Positions 24,047 through 32,735 are shown, numbered from the stretch's first letter. The stretch is DNA of 34,963 nucleotides from Pyrinomonadaceae bacterium (GCA_014534425.1 JACVRN010000042.1:1-34963); one strand, 5' to 3'. Numbers and translations: made by a program. The notes: generated from the letters alone by a model not told the origin.

Positions 24047-24745
24047 ATGAAACTGCGTTCGCTGGTGGAATCCGAATACGGAAGGCAAGCGGAGGCGCTC
24101 GCGTCTTGCAGCCTCTTTCAGGCGCTTGAGCAGGGAAGGGCTGTGCCTGAAGATTACGACCTCTTCATACGGGGCATCTGCCGAAGCCACCTGAAAAGCC
24201 CGCACATCCTGGCCTTTCTCTTTGCGCTCGCGCCGCCTGATGAAAGCGAGAAGCTGAAGAGAAACATGCTGGAAGAGATGGGGCTGGATGAAGTGGGAGT
24301 CTCGCATCCTGCGCTTCTCTTGCGGCTCATGAAAGCTGCTGGCTTTGACGAGAAGCGGCGGGCGCAGGTTGAGCGGGAGGCTGCGGAAGAGCTTCGCAGC
24401 ATAATCTCACAGCCCATGCTCTTCGGGACGCTGAAGGAGTTGGGCTTGAGCGTGCTGATGGAGACGGTGGCGTTTGAATGGATGCTCTCGCACATGGCCT
24501 CGCGCATGGCCTGCGCTTTAAGCGATTACAGGCGCATGCCGCGACACTCTCTCGAATGGTTCTATCACCATTCGGAAGTTGACCTGCGACACCGCGAAGA
24601 AGGCTTGGGTGCGGTCGCGGCCTACGCACACCTTTACGAGATTCCTGCGGAGGATGCCGCGACGATTCTGGAAATCACGTTCCGCGAAAACGTCTTCATC
24701 AAACGCTACTTTGGCGCTCGCGTGATTCAAGATGAGGGCGTATGA
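24047..24745 (+). CDS. Haem-oxygenase-like diiron protein (TenA/CADD-like fold)
   Basis: I choose ATG 24047 over the GTG at 24029 because GGAGG lies 10 bases before it; this gives 232 residues. The protein is all-helical. Candidate metal ligands are Glu76/77 (LEEMG), His87 (SHPALL), Glu144 (VAFEW), His174/175, Asp179 and His182. The H-x3-D-x2-H spacing near the C-terminus recalls haem-oxygenase-like diiron oxidases such as CADD, and NCBI-style names would be iron-containing redox enzyme. Members perform oxidative C-C cleavage, desaturation or N-oxygenation in natural-product pathways. Its stop overlaps the next start (ATGA), and it opens a four-gene run with an enolase-type enzyme, a GH3 enzyme and a methyltransferase. 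The substrate is unknown. PqqC-like or TenA-like activity is less likely given the metal ligands. Confidence 0.8.
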   Translation: MKLRSLVESEYGRQAEALASCSLFQALEQGRAVPEDYDLFIRGICRSHLKSPHILAFLFALAPPDESEKLKRNMLEEMGLDEVGVSHPALLLRLMKAAGFDEKRRAQVEREAAEELRSIISQPMLFGTLKELGLSVLMETVAFEWMLSHMASRMACALSDYRRMPRHSLEWFYHHSEVDLRHREEGLGAVAAYAHLYEIPAEDAATILEITFRENVFIKRYFGARVIQDEGV

Positions 24746-25920
24746 GATTCAAGAGTTGCACCGTCTACGCGCTCAATATTCCCTTCACGGAGGCTTTCGC
24801 TCACAGCGCGGGGAGCCGCGCCGCTTCCGACTCCATCATCGTAAAGCTTGAAGCGCGCGATGGCACGGTCGGTTACGGCGAAGGCGTCGCGCGCCCCTAC
24901 GTCACTGGAGAAACCGTCGAGACGAGCATCAATCACATACGCAAAGTCCTATGGCCTGCCGTCTCAAGCAGCGACTATGCGGATTTAGTGCCGGGCGCAG
25001 ACCCGCTTCATGCTCTGACTGGAATTGACGAGTCTCTGCCGGAAGAGAAGAGCGACGATGTCATAGCCTTCAACGCCGCGCGCTCGTGCGTGGAGATAGC
25101 GCTTATTGATTCTCTTCTCCGTCGTCGGAAGATGTCGCTCGCGGAGATTCTTCCTCCGCGCAGAACTTCGCTGACCTACGGCGCTGTCATCTCTTCCGGC
25201 TCGCTCGAAAGCTCCACGAGCCGCGCCCGACAACTCAAGCTCTTCGGCATACAGGAGGTCAAAATCAAGATTGAAGACAGAGAAGGCATCGCACGCGTGC
25301 TCGCCGTGCGTGAAACTTTAGGCCCCCGTGCGCGCCTGCGCGTAGACGCCAACGGAGCTTTCAATAAGGAGGACGCCGTCAAGGTCGCAAAGGAGATGGC
25401 CCCCCTGGATATAGCCGCCTTCGAGCAGCCCACCCCGCGCAAAGACGGCTGCGACGCGCTCAGGGAAGTGAGAAGGCAATCGCCTGTTCCGGTCATGGCC
25501 GACGAATCATTAGTGACGATTGACGACGCCCGCGCTCTTATCGAATCGGAGGCTTGCGATTACTTCAACCTGCGTCTTTCAAAATGCGGCGGCATCACAC
25601 GCACGCTCAGGATTGCGCGCGAGGCCGTGGACGCGGGCATCTACTTGCAGCTTGGCAGCCAAGTGGGAGAGACGGCGATTCTCTCTGCGGCTGGAAGACA
25701 CCTGGTCGCTCATCTCGAAAGAGTAGAGTTCGTGGAAGGCTCTTACGGAAAGCTTCTGCTCGCGGAAGACCTGAGCCGAGACCCCATACATTTCGCTTAT
25801 GGAGGACAGGCGCGCACCCTGCGCGGCGCGGGGCTTGGAATCGAAGTGCGTGAGGAGGTGCTTGAGAGATACGCCGTCAAGAAGATTCACCTGCGAGAGG
25901 ACGACACCGTTCATGCCTGA
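24742..25920 (+). CDS. Enolase-superfamily enzyme, dipeptide epimerase/MLE-like
   Basis: The 392-residue protein has the complete muconate-lactonising subgroup active site: VKIKIE with Lys174 and Lys176, RVDANGAF with Asp202, FEQP with Glu228, MADES with Asp254/Glu255, and LSKCGG with Lys281. The KxK plus Lys pair allows epimerisation or beta-elimination of an alpha-proton next to a carboxylate; Mg2+ is held by Asp202, Glu228 and Asp254. Dipeptide (Ala-Glu) epimerase is the usual automatic name, but o-succinylbenzoate-like or N-acyl amino acid racemase activity cannot be excluded. A short acidic insertion at 95-106 is unusual. It overlaps the diiron gene by 4 bases and the GH3 gene by 8, so it probably acts on an amino-acid or acyl-amino-acid intermediate of the same pathway. 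Confidence 0.87.
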   Translation: MRFKSCTVYALNIPFTEAFAHSAGSRAASDSIIVKLEARDGTVGYGEGVARPYVTGETVETSINHIRKVLWPAVSSSDYADLVPGADPLHALTGIDESLPEEKSDDVIAFNAARSCVEIALIDSLLRRRKMSLAEILPPRRTSLTYGAVISSGSLESSTSRARQLKLFGIQEVKIKIEDREGIARVLAVRETLGPRARLRVDANGAFNKEDAVKVAKEMAPLDIAAFEQPTPRKDGCDALREVRRQSPVPVMADESLVTIDDARALIESEACDYFNLRLSKCGGITRTLRIAREAVDAGIYLQLGSQVGETAILSAAGRHLVAHLERVEFVEGSYGKLLLAEDLSRDPIHFAYGGQARTLRGAGLGIEVREEVLERYAVKKIHLREDDTVHA

Positions 25921-27640
25921 GCTTTTAAAGCACGCGCGCACCCTTCGCGGGAGGATTGCCAGCATCCTTCTGGATAGAGCCTGCGCGAATCCCACAAAAG
26001 CGCAGCGCTCGTACCTGCTGCGCCTCTTGCGCCGAAACGCCGCGACAGCTTTCGGACGCGCGCATGGTTTCTCGTGTATACGCAGCGAAGCCGATTTTCG
26101 CAGCCGGGTGCCCGTGCGCGAGTATGAAGATTTTCGGCCCTTCGTCGAACGCATCATAGCGAGCGAGAGAAACGTCCTGACCGCAGAGGAGCCTTTCATG
26201 CTGGCCCTGACGAGCGGGACGACCAGCGAGCCAAAGTACATTCCTGTGACGCGCACCTTGCAGCATGAGACGGCGAGCCTCATGGCCGTGTGGCTCTATC
26301 GCGCAGAGCGCGACCACCGTGGACTTCTTAATCAATCTTCGGTAGGCATAGTCAGCCGCGCCGTAGAAGGCCACGCGAACGGAATCCCGTACGGCAGCAC
26401 GTCCGGCCTCATCTACAAAAACATCCCCGCCTTCGTTCGACGCGCTTACGCCGTTCCCTACATTGTCTCTGAGATTGACGATTACGACGCGCGCTACTTC
26501 GCCACGGCGCGCTTCGCGCTCGCGCGCAAAGTGTCTTTCATAGCCACGCCGAATCCTTCCACGCTGCTTCGCCTGGCGGAAGTCGTTGCGGAAAATCAGG
26601 AGGGACTGATTCGCGCCGTGCATGACGGCACGCTCGGCGCAGAGATTAAGCAGAGGGAAATCCGCGCGCAACTATCAAGCATGCTTCGCCCTGACCCTTT
26701 GCGCGCACGCGAGCTTGAGCGAGTGATTAAGACGGCGGGCTTTTTACGAGCGGGCGATTGCTGGCGCGACCTACTGCTCATAGGCTGCTGGACGGGCGGG
26801 AGCGCGAGCGTGAAGCTTGCGCGACTGGAGAAATTCTACGGGCGCGTCCCTTTGCGCGACCTCGGTTATCTGGCGAGCGAAGGTCGCATCACCGTTCCCT
26901 TTGAAGACCGCACGGCGTCCGGCATTCCCGCAATCAGAAGCGGCTACTACGAATTCATCGCGGAAGAAGAGATGGAAAGGGCTGATGCGCGAGCGCTTTC
27001 GATTTGTGAGCTTGAGGTTGGGCGTCGCTACAGTATTCTGCTGACCACATCGGGCGGGCTGTATCGCTACAAGATTAACGACATAGTGGAAGTGACAGGC
27101 TTTCATCAAGGCGCGCCGCTTCTGGCCTTCGTGCGAAAGGGCGGAGAGATGGCGGACATCACTGGCGAGAAGATGCACGTCAATCATTTCATAGAAGCCG
27201 TGCGCGAAGTCGCTCGCCGCTTTCAATTAACTATAGAGCAGTTTCGTGCAGCGCCCGACCGCGAAGAGTCCCGCTACGAAATCTATCTTGAGCTTGAGCA
27301 GCAAGTCCCGCTATCCGTCCTGCAATCGGAGGTGCTGCCCGCGCTCGACCGTGCCCTGGCAAAGGTCAACGTGGAGTATGAACAAAAGCGCCGCTCGAAG
27401 CGGCTGTCGGAGCCGCGCATAAATTTGATGGCTCGCGGCTGGTCTCAAAGAGAGATGCGACGCCACATACAAACGGGCCGCCGCGACACTCAATACAAGT
27501 GGCAGATTCTCTGCCCCGAAAAACGCGCGGAGGATGAGCAGGAGATAACGAGTACTGTAGGGACAGGGCTTGTCCCTGCCCGCTCTGTTTCGGATACACA
27601 AGGGCAGGGACAAGCCCTGTCCCTACAAATTTCGTTATGA
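25913..27640 (+). CDS. GH3-family acyl-adenylating amidosynthetase
   Basis: The start I use is ATG 25913 (MPELLKHARTLRG), eight bases inside the end of the enolase gene; an upstream in-frame ATG at 25799 would lie deep in that gene. The 575-residue protein shows the GH3 ATP/AMP motifs in order: LALTSGTTSEPKYIPVT near residue 99, YLASEGRITVP near 326, and YRYKINDIVEVTGF near 382 (Asn where GD is usual). GH3 enzymes adenylate a carboxylic acid and pass it to an amino acid. The natural C-terminus seems to be near YKWQILCPE; the last ~28 residues are encoded by an inverted-repeat element that also supplies the junction with the next gene. Its stop and the methyltransferase ATG overlap (ATGA). Confidence 0.87.
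   Translation: MPELLKHARTLRGRIASILLDRACANPTKAQRSYLLRLLRRNAATAFGRAHGFSCIRSEADFRSRVPVREYEDFRPFVERIIASERNVLTAEEPFMLALTSGTTSEPKYIPVTRTLQHETASLMAVWLYRAERDHRGLLNQSSVGIVSRAVEGHANGIPYGSTSGLIYKNIPAFVRRAYAVPYIVSEIDDYDARYFATARFALARKVSFIATPNPSTLLRLAEVVAENQEGLIRAVHDGTLGAEIKQREIRAQLSSMLRPDPLRARELERVIKTAGFLRAGDCWRDLLLIGCWTGGSASVKLARLEKFYGRVPLRDLGYLASEGRITVPFEDRTASGIPAIRSGYYEFIAEEEMERADARALSICELEVGRRYSILLTTSGGLYRYKINDIVEVTGFHQGAPLLAFVRKGGEMADITGEKMHVNHFIEAVREVARRFQLTIEQFRAAPDREESRYEIYLELEQQVPLSVLQSEVLPALDRALAKVNVEYEQKRRSKRLSEPRINLMARGWSQREMRRHIQTGRRDTQYKWQILCPEKRAEDEQEITSTVGTGLVPARSVSDTQGQGQALSLQISL
27557..27626. repeat. Two-armed inverted repeat inside the 3' end of the GH3 gene
   Basis: A 25-base arm at 27557-27581 (starts GTAGGGACAGGGC) is perfectly complementary to 27602-27626, with a 20-base loop. 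Each arm is itself partly palindromic around GGGACA/TGTCCC. It is translated as the last residues of GH3 and ends 10 bases before the methyltransferase ATG. The form is that of a REP/MITE-like dispersed element. A related single arm occurs at 31567-31592. Confidence 0.9.
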
Positions 27641-28542
27641 AAGAGAACGAGCCGAGTGCGACGGCTGATGTTGTCGCCAGGAACATAGTGCTTATCAGTA
27701 ACACGCCCGCGCTCGCCTGTCTTGTGCCGCAGGACGCGAGGCTTTTGAGCGGCTGGCTCGTGGCGGATTCATCCGGCAAGGGCCACTCGTTTGTCAGAAG
27801 GTCAGGCAAGCGCTGGTTTCAAATGGTGCGCCGCATACAGGAGCATCTGACCATTCCCGGCCTCGCTCTTCATCAGGCGCTTCGCAAGCGATACATTGAG
27901 CGGGCCGTGCGCTTGAGCCTCTCCGAAGGCTTTGAGCAAGTGGTAGTCTTGGGCGGCGGGCTGGACTCGCTCGCCGTGCGGCTTCACAGGGAATTCCCCA
28001 CAGCCAACTTCATAGAGCTTGACCACCCGGCCACGCAAAGCGTCAAGCTCGGCTCGCTCACGCGCCGCCGTCTGGTAGGCCGTAACCTGAGCTTCCTGCC
28101 CGTAGACTTTGCGCGGCAGAGTTTGGAAGAGCGCATCAAATCCTGCGACGCGTATCAAGCGGAGAGGAAGACAATCTTTCTGGCCGAAGGCGTGCTCATG
28201 TATCTCGCCGCAAGCGAAGTCGAAAGCATCTTCGACTTCGTGCGGCGGCAACCTTGCGCGCAAAAGCGCTTCGTCTTTACCTTCATGGAACTCGACGCGA
28301 AGGGAAGGGCCGGCTTTCGCCGCTCTACAAGGCTCGTGCGTCTCTGGCTGAGGATGAAGGGAGAGCCTTTCAAGTGGGGAATGCGCGCGGGAGAGACGGA
28401 AAACTTTCTGGCGCGGCGCGGGTTTGTCTTGAAGGATATGGCAACGAGCCGCAGCTTCAAAGAAATCTACCTGCGCGAGCATGGAATAGAAGATGAGCTT
28501 TTGGCAGAAGGCGAGAACGTCTGCGTCTCGGACGCAATCTAA
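27637..28542 (+). CDS. LCMT-family SAM-dependent O-methyltransferase
   Basis: The 301-residue protein matches the leucine-carboxyl-methyltransferase-like bacterial group: KRYIERAVRLSL (about 88-99), SAM motif VVVLGGGLDSLAVRL (102-116), FIELDHPATQSVK (124-136), PVDF and LAEGVLMYL (about 184-192). Such enzymes usually methylate carboxyl or hydroxyl groups of small molecules in secondary pathways. Its ATG overlaps the GH3 stop, there is no ribosome site of its own, and a strong hairpin lies just upstream, so translation probably depends on coupling with GH3. A carboxylate of the GH3 product would be a sensible substrate. Convergent with the following small gene, which it overlaps by 4 bases. Confidence 0.86.
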   Translation: MKENEPSATADVVARNIVLISNTPALACLVPQDARLLSGWLVADSSGKGHSFVRRSGKRWFQMVRRIQEHLTIPGLALHQALRKRYIERAVRLSLSEGFEQVVVLGGGLDSLAVRLHREFPTANFIELDHPATQSVKLGSLTRRRLVGRNLSFLPVDFARQSLEERIKSCDAYQAERKTIFLAEGVLMYLAASEVESIFDFVRRQPCAQKRFVFTFMELDAKGRAGFRRSTRLVRLWLRMKGEPFKWGMRAGETENFLARRGFVLKDMATSRSFKEIYLREHGIEDELLAEGENVCVSDAI

Positions 28543-28802
28543 AGCGCATCCTCTTGCTCAAAATAATCGAGCATCCTTCGCGCCACGCTCATGCGGTCTT
28601 CCGTAGAGCAGGCGAACAGAGCCTTGCGCTGCGGCGGGCCGTCCAGGTCTTTCAGCTTCTCTTCTATCTTTTCAAGCAGGCGGCGTGCGCGCTCTTCCGC
28701 GCTCAACTCATTCCATTCGGGCAGGAGCGCAAGCTGTCGATAGTCCAGCTTCCAGTAATCATACTCGCGCGGGCTTGATTGGCTGCTGTCGTTCTCTGTC
28801 AT
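28539..28802 (-). CDS. Small hypothetical acidic helical protein
   Basis: The 87-residue frame reads MTENDSSQSSPREYDYWKLD, then a charged helical part (ELSAEERARRLLEKIEEKLK) and a C-terminal helix (DRMSVARRMLDYFEQEDAL). No signal peptide, membrane segment or known domain is seen. The frame is not just the mirror of the methyltransferase, which it overlaps by only 4 bases. It lies 8 bases after the SnoaL-like gene on the same strand, so the two are probably co-transcribed. Function unknown. Confidence 0.65.
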   Translation of the reverse strand: MTENDSSQSSPREYDYWKLDYRQLALLPEWNELSAEERARRLLEKIEEKLKDLDGPPQRKALFACSTEDRMSVARRMLDYFEQEDAL

Positions 28803-28810
28803 AAGTTAAT

Positions 28811-29218
28811 TTAAGGATGCGTGACGGGGCAGGACTGTACGGCCACCAGTTGCCAGCCCTGCTCGCGCTTTGCGTAAACGTGAAGCGTGCGATAGATGCC
28901 GGAAATCTCGCGCCCGCCGTAGAGCCACTTACAATCGTCGCGGCAACTCAAGACGGCAGTGGAGCCGTAGATGCGAACGTCAACGCGGTCGCGGTTCATG
29001 TACTCAACCTGGAGCGCGCCCGTTTCAACGTCGCTGACGAATTGCGCTTTGTCGTCGCCTTCGAGCGGGTGCGTGAAGACACAATCGTCGGCCATGATGC
29101 GGTTGAGCGTCTCGCCGTCACGACTGACCAGAGCGCGCACCCACTCGTCATTCTTCTGCCGCAACTCCTGCTCTACCTGGATATTTGATTCAGGCTTTTC
29201 GCTTCCGGCGTCGGCCAT
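28811..29218 (-). CDS. SnoaL-like/DUF4440 nuclear transport factor 2-fold protein
   Basis: The 135-residue protein has the NTF2-fold pattern: helix EQELRQKNDEWVRALVSRD (15-33), then RIMADDCVFTHPLEG, the strand VDVRIYGSTAVLSC and the closing GIYRTLHVYAKREQGWQLV with the usual final strand VAVQSCPV. No signal peptide. DUF4440 proteins form cone-shaped barrels that bind small molecules or act as enzymes; no catalytic pair stands out here. It precedes the small hypothetical gene and follows the CocE-type hydrolase by 32 bases. Confidence 0.82.
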   Translation of the reverse strand: MADAGSEKPESNIQVEQELRQKNDEWVRALVSRDGETLNRIMADDCVFTHPLEGDDKAQFVSDVETGALQVEYMNRDRVDVRIYGSTAVLSCRDDCKWLYGGREISGIYRTLHVYAKREQGWQLVAVQSCPVTHP

Positions 29219-29250
29219 AAAACTTCAATAGCTCCTTATACGGACTTCGG

Positions 29251-31152
29251 CTACTTTATAACAAACAGCTTCACTGCGGAACTCCATTTCGGAGAGTGAT
29301 AGACGCGCTCGGTTGCGCGCTGGAAATCGCTCTCGGTCGCCTCGTAGATGTTGACGAACTTTTGCGGGTTGCGGTCTACGAGCGGAAACCACGTACTCTG
29401 AATTTGAATCATGATGCGGTGCCCTTTGAGGAACGTGTGATTGATGTCGGGCATTGTGAAGTCAATGCGCGTGACGCGGTTGGGCTGCATGGCTTCGGGC
29501 CTTGTGAAGCTGTTGCGGAAGCGTGCGCGGAAAGGCTCGCCTCTGACCATCATCTGATAGCCGCCCATGCGAACACCAGCCGGAGTAGGCTCGTTGTCGG
29601 GCGCGTCGTCCGGGTAAACGTCTATCACCTTGACTATGTAATCCGAATCCGTGCCGGAGGTCGAAACGTATATGCTCACAGGGATAGGGCCTGAGACGGT
29701 CATGTCCGAGGTCAGCACGTCCGTCTGGTAAGTCAGAACATCTGGGCGGCGCGAGGCGAAGCGCTGGTCTCCCACCATGTACTCGCGCGTCATGCCTATG
29801 GCGATGCCGTTGATGTAAGGCACAGGCTGGTCGGGGTCGCTGATGTATTCGTCAAACTCTTTTGTAGACGCATTCGAAGGCGGCGAGAATGAGAGCTTCC
29901 CGTCGGGTTGCAGATAGAGCGCCGTCTCGCGCGTGTTCCTTGGCGGCCAGGTGTCGTACTTGCGCCAGCGATTCGAGCCTGTCTCAAAGACATAAGCTTC
30001 TGGCTGGTTGCGGTCGCACTTATCTTTCAGCGCGCAGTTGAAGAAGGGCAACTCAATCTCCGAGCGATAGAACTCGCTGGTGTTGGAGCCGAAGCGTATG
30101 TCGCCGAGCAGATTGCCGGGGGCGCGCGACCAGCCGCCGTGATACCAGGGGCCCATGACCAGAGTGTTGCGTGCGCGCGGGTTCGTCTTCTCGATAGTCT
30201 TGTAAGTGTTGAGCGCGCCGAAGAGGTCTTCCGCGTCGAACCAACCGCCCACGGTCATCACCGCAGGGTTCGGGCCGATGTTCCTCAAGTACTGCAAAGC
30301 GTTTCTGGCCTGCCACCATTCGTCGTAGTTGGGGTGCCGCATCACCTCGTTCCAGAAAGCAACGTCCCCCTTAAAGTACTTGCGGTCGGCGTTTGAGAGC
30401 GGCCCCATTTCAAGAAAGAACTTGTAGCCGTCAGGCGTGCCGTGAACGAAGGAGGGCGGCCACTCCGTAGTAGGTTGCGGGCGCGGGCGTCCGAAGTTGG
30501 CGTAGAAGTTGAAGGCGTGCGGAAGCCAGAACGCGCCGTTGTGATGAAAGTCGTCGCCTATGAACCAGTCTGCAATAGGCGCTTGCGGGCTTGCCGCAAC
30601 CAGGGCTGGATGCGCGCCCACCAATCCTTCCGAAACGTAAAAGCCCGGATACGAAATGCCCCACATGCCTACGCGGCCATTGTTGTTCGGAACGTTTTTA
30701 ACCAGCCAGTCAATAGTGTCGTACGTGTCCGTGCTCTCGTCTATATCTGCGGGGCCGCTTCTTTTTGTGTTAATCGGCCTCACGTCCATGAACTGACCTT
30801 CGGACATGAAGCGCCCGCGCACGTCCTGATAGACGAAGATGAAACCGTCTTCGGCAAAGAGTTGCGAAGGGCCTATAGCCGTTTTGTACTTGTCATCGCC
30901 GTAAGGCCCTACGCTGTAGGGCGTGCGGTTCAGCATGATCGGATACTTCCTCGACATATCGCGCGGAGCATAGACGACCGTGAAGAGCTTTGCGCCGTCG
31001 CGCATCACAATCCTGTGCTCCGTCTTAATGTAATTAGCCTTAACGTCAAAGGTCTGCTCCTGAGCGCGAGCAGTTAAGCCGAGCAGGCAAAGAAGCAGGC
31101 AGAGCTTTAGAACACACATGAGCCTGGCGGCGATAGCTTTAGGTTTATTCAT
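29251..31152 (-). CDS. Secreted CocE/NonD-family alpha/beta hydrolase (X-Pro dipeptidyl-peptidase S15 type)
   Basis: I place the start at ATG 31152, seven codons inside the longest frame, because GGAGG (31163-31159) sits 6 bases before it; this gives 633 residues. A signal peptide (residues 1-30, ending TARAQ) sends it out of the cytosol. The nucleophile elbow is GISYPG with Ser167; the acid lies in GGWFDAED and the His in WYHGGW. A C-terminal jelly-roll domain (about 400-630) completes the glutaryl-7-ACA acylase/CocE/alpha-amino-acid ester hydrolase layout. Family members cleave esters or amides of amino acids and beta-lactam side chains. The natural substrate is unknown. Length is typical. 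Confidence 0.9.
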   Translation of the reverse strand: MNKPKAIAARLMCVLKLCLLLCLLGLTARAQEQTFDVKANYIKTEHRIVMRDGAKLFTVVYAPRDMSRKYPIMLNRTPYSVGPYGDDKYKTAIGPSQLFAEDGFIFVYQDVRGRFMSEGQFMDVRPINTKRSGPADIDESTDTYDTIDWLVKNVPNNNGRVGMWGISYPGFYVSEGLVGAHPALVAASPQAPIADWFIGDDFHHNGAFWLPHAFNFYANFGRPRPQPTTEWPPSFVHGTPDGYKFFLEMGPLSNADRKYFKGDVAFWNEVMRHPNYDEWWQARNALQYLRNIGPNPAVMTVGGWFDAEDLFGALNTYKTIEKTNPRARNTLVMGPWYHGGWSRAPGNLLGDIRFGSNTSEFYRSEIELPFFNCALKDKCDRNQPEAYVFETGSNRWRKYDTWPPRNTRETALYLQPDGKLSFSPPSNASTKEFDEYISDPDQPVPYINGIAIGMTREYMVGDQRFASRRPDVLTYQTDVLTSDMTVSGPIPVSIYVSTSGTDSDYIVKVIDVYPDDAPDNEPTPAGVRMGGYQMMVRGEPFRARFRNSFTRPEAMQPNRVTRIDFTMPDINHTFLKGHRIMIQIQSTWFPLVDRNPQKFVNIYEATESDFQRATERVYHSPKWSSAVKLFVIK

Positions 31153-31200
31153 GCCGAACCTCCGAAGTTTCAATAAAGAGTGAGCCTGTAGAGAGCTGGT

Positions 31201-31536
31201 CTAATCCCGTCCGTTATCATTCTTCGCTTCAAGGCGCGCAATCTCTTCATCCATGCGGCCCCGTAGCATCAGCCCTATCATCTTGTAATCGCCCATGAAC
31301 GACCAGAGCGGATGCTCGAACGTGGCGGGCTTGTTCTTCTCTATCAGGAAATGGCTGGCCCAGGCAGCGCCGTAGCCCGGAACCAGAGCGAGCGGAAGCC
31401 ACTTCCACTTTCTTCCTGCCACAAGCGCCACGGCGCAAGCCAGGCCAACGCCCGTCCCTATAGCATGAATCGTGCGCGTAGCAGGCTGGCTATGCTCCGC
31501 CACATAATGCGGCCAGAACTCCTCAAAAGATTTCAT
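31201..31536 (-). CDS. DUF962/Mpo1-like small membrane protein
   Basis: The open frame extends to 31599, but ATG 31536 has GGAGGT just upstream and starts the conserved sequence MKSFEEFWPHYVAEHSQPATR, cited here by its parts FEEFWPHYV and HSQPATR; the product is 111 residues. Two membrane helices (about 25-42 and 48-66) and the ending FEHPLWSFMGDYKMI match DUF962 proteins. The yeast relative Mpo1 is an Fe(II)-dependent dioxygenase of 2-hydroxy fatty acids, with conserved His residues (HYVAEH and HAIGT here). Whether the bacterial protein shares that activity is not shown. It lies between the aldo/keto reductase and CocE genes on the same strand. Confidence 0.85.
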   Translation of the reverse strand: MKSFEEFWPHYVAEHSQPATRTIHAIGTGVGLACAVALVAGRKWKWLPLALVPGYGAAWASHFLIEKNKPATFEHPLWSFMGDYKMIGLMLRGRMDEEIARLEAKNDNGRD

Positions 31537-31566
31537 CTCAACCTCCAAAAAGAAGTGCCGAGTGGA

Positions 31567-31592
31567 GCAGAGGACAAGTCCTCTGCCCCTAC
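31567..31592 (-). repeat. Single-arm copy of the GH3-end repeat family
   Basis: On the minus strand it reads GTAGGGGCAGAGGACTTGTC and continues to TGC at 31567, with a nine-base-pair stem (31567-31575 with 31578-31586). Order and spacing match one arm of the 27557-27626 element (GTAGGG, CAG, CTTGTCC). The TAG inside its GTAGGG start is the stop codon of the aldo/keto reductase. Confidence 0.6.
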
Positions 31593-32707
31593 GCATCACT
31601 GTTCTTAAACAGTCGTTGATAGTCTTCCGGCGAAGCGGGCGCGAGGCGCGCGAGTTGAAGATTCTCTTCGACGTGCGCGATGCGGCTCATGCCTACGAGG
31701 GCCGTTGCGATGCCGGGCGTCGAGCGCACAAACTGTATGGCCGTTTGCGCGTCGGTCGAGAGAGCGCCTAGCGGCTCTCGCACTTCATCTGGAAGATTAC
31801 GCGCGACCTTTCCCTGCAAGATAGAGGCGCTCGCAACGACCGTGATGCCGAGCGCGGCTGCCGCTTTAAGGAGCGACACCCGCTCTCCATTTAATGTTTG
31901 ATTCTGTGAGACGAGCGCTTCCGGCATAGCCAGATTAAAGGGAAGCTGTACGAAGCGGAAGCCGTGCGCGTCGCCTCCGACCGAGCGCGCGAGTGTCGCC
32001 ATGCGCTCAATCGAGAGATGCTCGCGCGCATCGGGCGCAGCGCGAAAACCGTTCCAGGTGGCGGCCCCGTACATGCTAATCTTGCCCGCCGCTCTCATCT
32101 GCTCGAACAACTCGAAAGCGCGGGCCGTTCTCTCTTCGAACTCTTCGCGCGAGACTTCCTGTAGCTGCGATTCCGGGTTATGCACGTAATAGACATCCAG
32201 AGTTTCCAGCCCCAGGTTGTCAAGCGACTGCTCAATCTGGCTCTCAAGATAGCGCGGCGTCATGCAGTGGCTTCCCGCAACTATATCGGAAAAGCTGGCT
32301 ATGCCCGTACGCACGAAGGTCTCTTCAACGTAGCGGCGCGCGTCCTTTGGCGGCTGGCCGTCGAAGGGAAGATAGCCGCCCTTCGTGCAGATGATGAGTT
32401 CATCGCGCGCCGAGCTTCCGCCGTCCGCCAATTCCCTGAGCGCTGCGCCTATTGAGCGCTCGCTTCTTTGAAAGCGATAGTTGGCGGCGGTGTCTATGAC
32501 GTTCGCGCCAAGCTCCACGGCGCGCGCGATCGCTTCCGTATAAGCCCTGTCGGTCTCGTCGTCCCAACGGCCTAAGTAAGTGCCGAGACCAATGGAAGAG
32601 AGCCAGAGGCCTTGTTCAAGACGAAAGTGTTTTTCGCTCGCGCTCTCTTTGAAACGCTCACGATAGCGCGCGGTTCCCGAAGGCGTCGCACGGCCCTGAA
32701 GAGACAT
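31589..32707 (-). CDS. Aldo/keto reductase
   Basis: The 372-residue protein keeps the AKR tetrad: Asp72 and Tyr77 (VIDTAANYRFQRSE), Lys109 (IICTKGG) and His176 (YYVHNPES). It is an NAD(P)H-dependent carbonyl reductase with a TIM barrel. Length is slightly over the usual 320-340 because of an N-terminal extension and an insertion near 110-150. A GAGGAG site precedes the ATG. The substrate is not evident. Its stop codon lies within a short repeat arm. The DLH gene is 28 bases upstream on the same strand. Confidence 0.9.
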   Translation of the reverse strand: MSLQGRATPSGTARYRERFKESASEKHFRLEQGLWLSSIGLGTYLGRWDDETDRAYTEAIARAVELGANVIDTAANYRFQRSERSIGAALRELADGGSSARDELIICTKGGYLPFDGQPPKDARRYVEETFVRTGIASFSDIVAGSHCMTPRYLESQIEQSLDNLGLETLDVYYVHNPESQLQEVSREEFEERTARAFELFEQMRAAGKISMYGAATWNGFRAAPDAREHLSIERMATLARSVGGDAHGFRFVQLPFNLAMPEALVSQNQTLNGERVSLLKAAAALGITVVASASILQGKVARNLPDEVREPLGALSTDAQTAIQFVRSTPGIATALVGMSRIAHVEENLQLARLAPASPEDYQRLFKNSDA

Positions 32708-32735
32708 TCTTCTCCTCTATTCTTTGAGACTGCGT

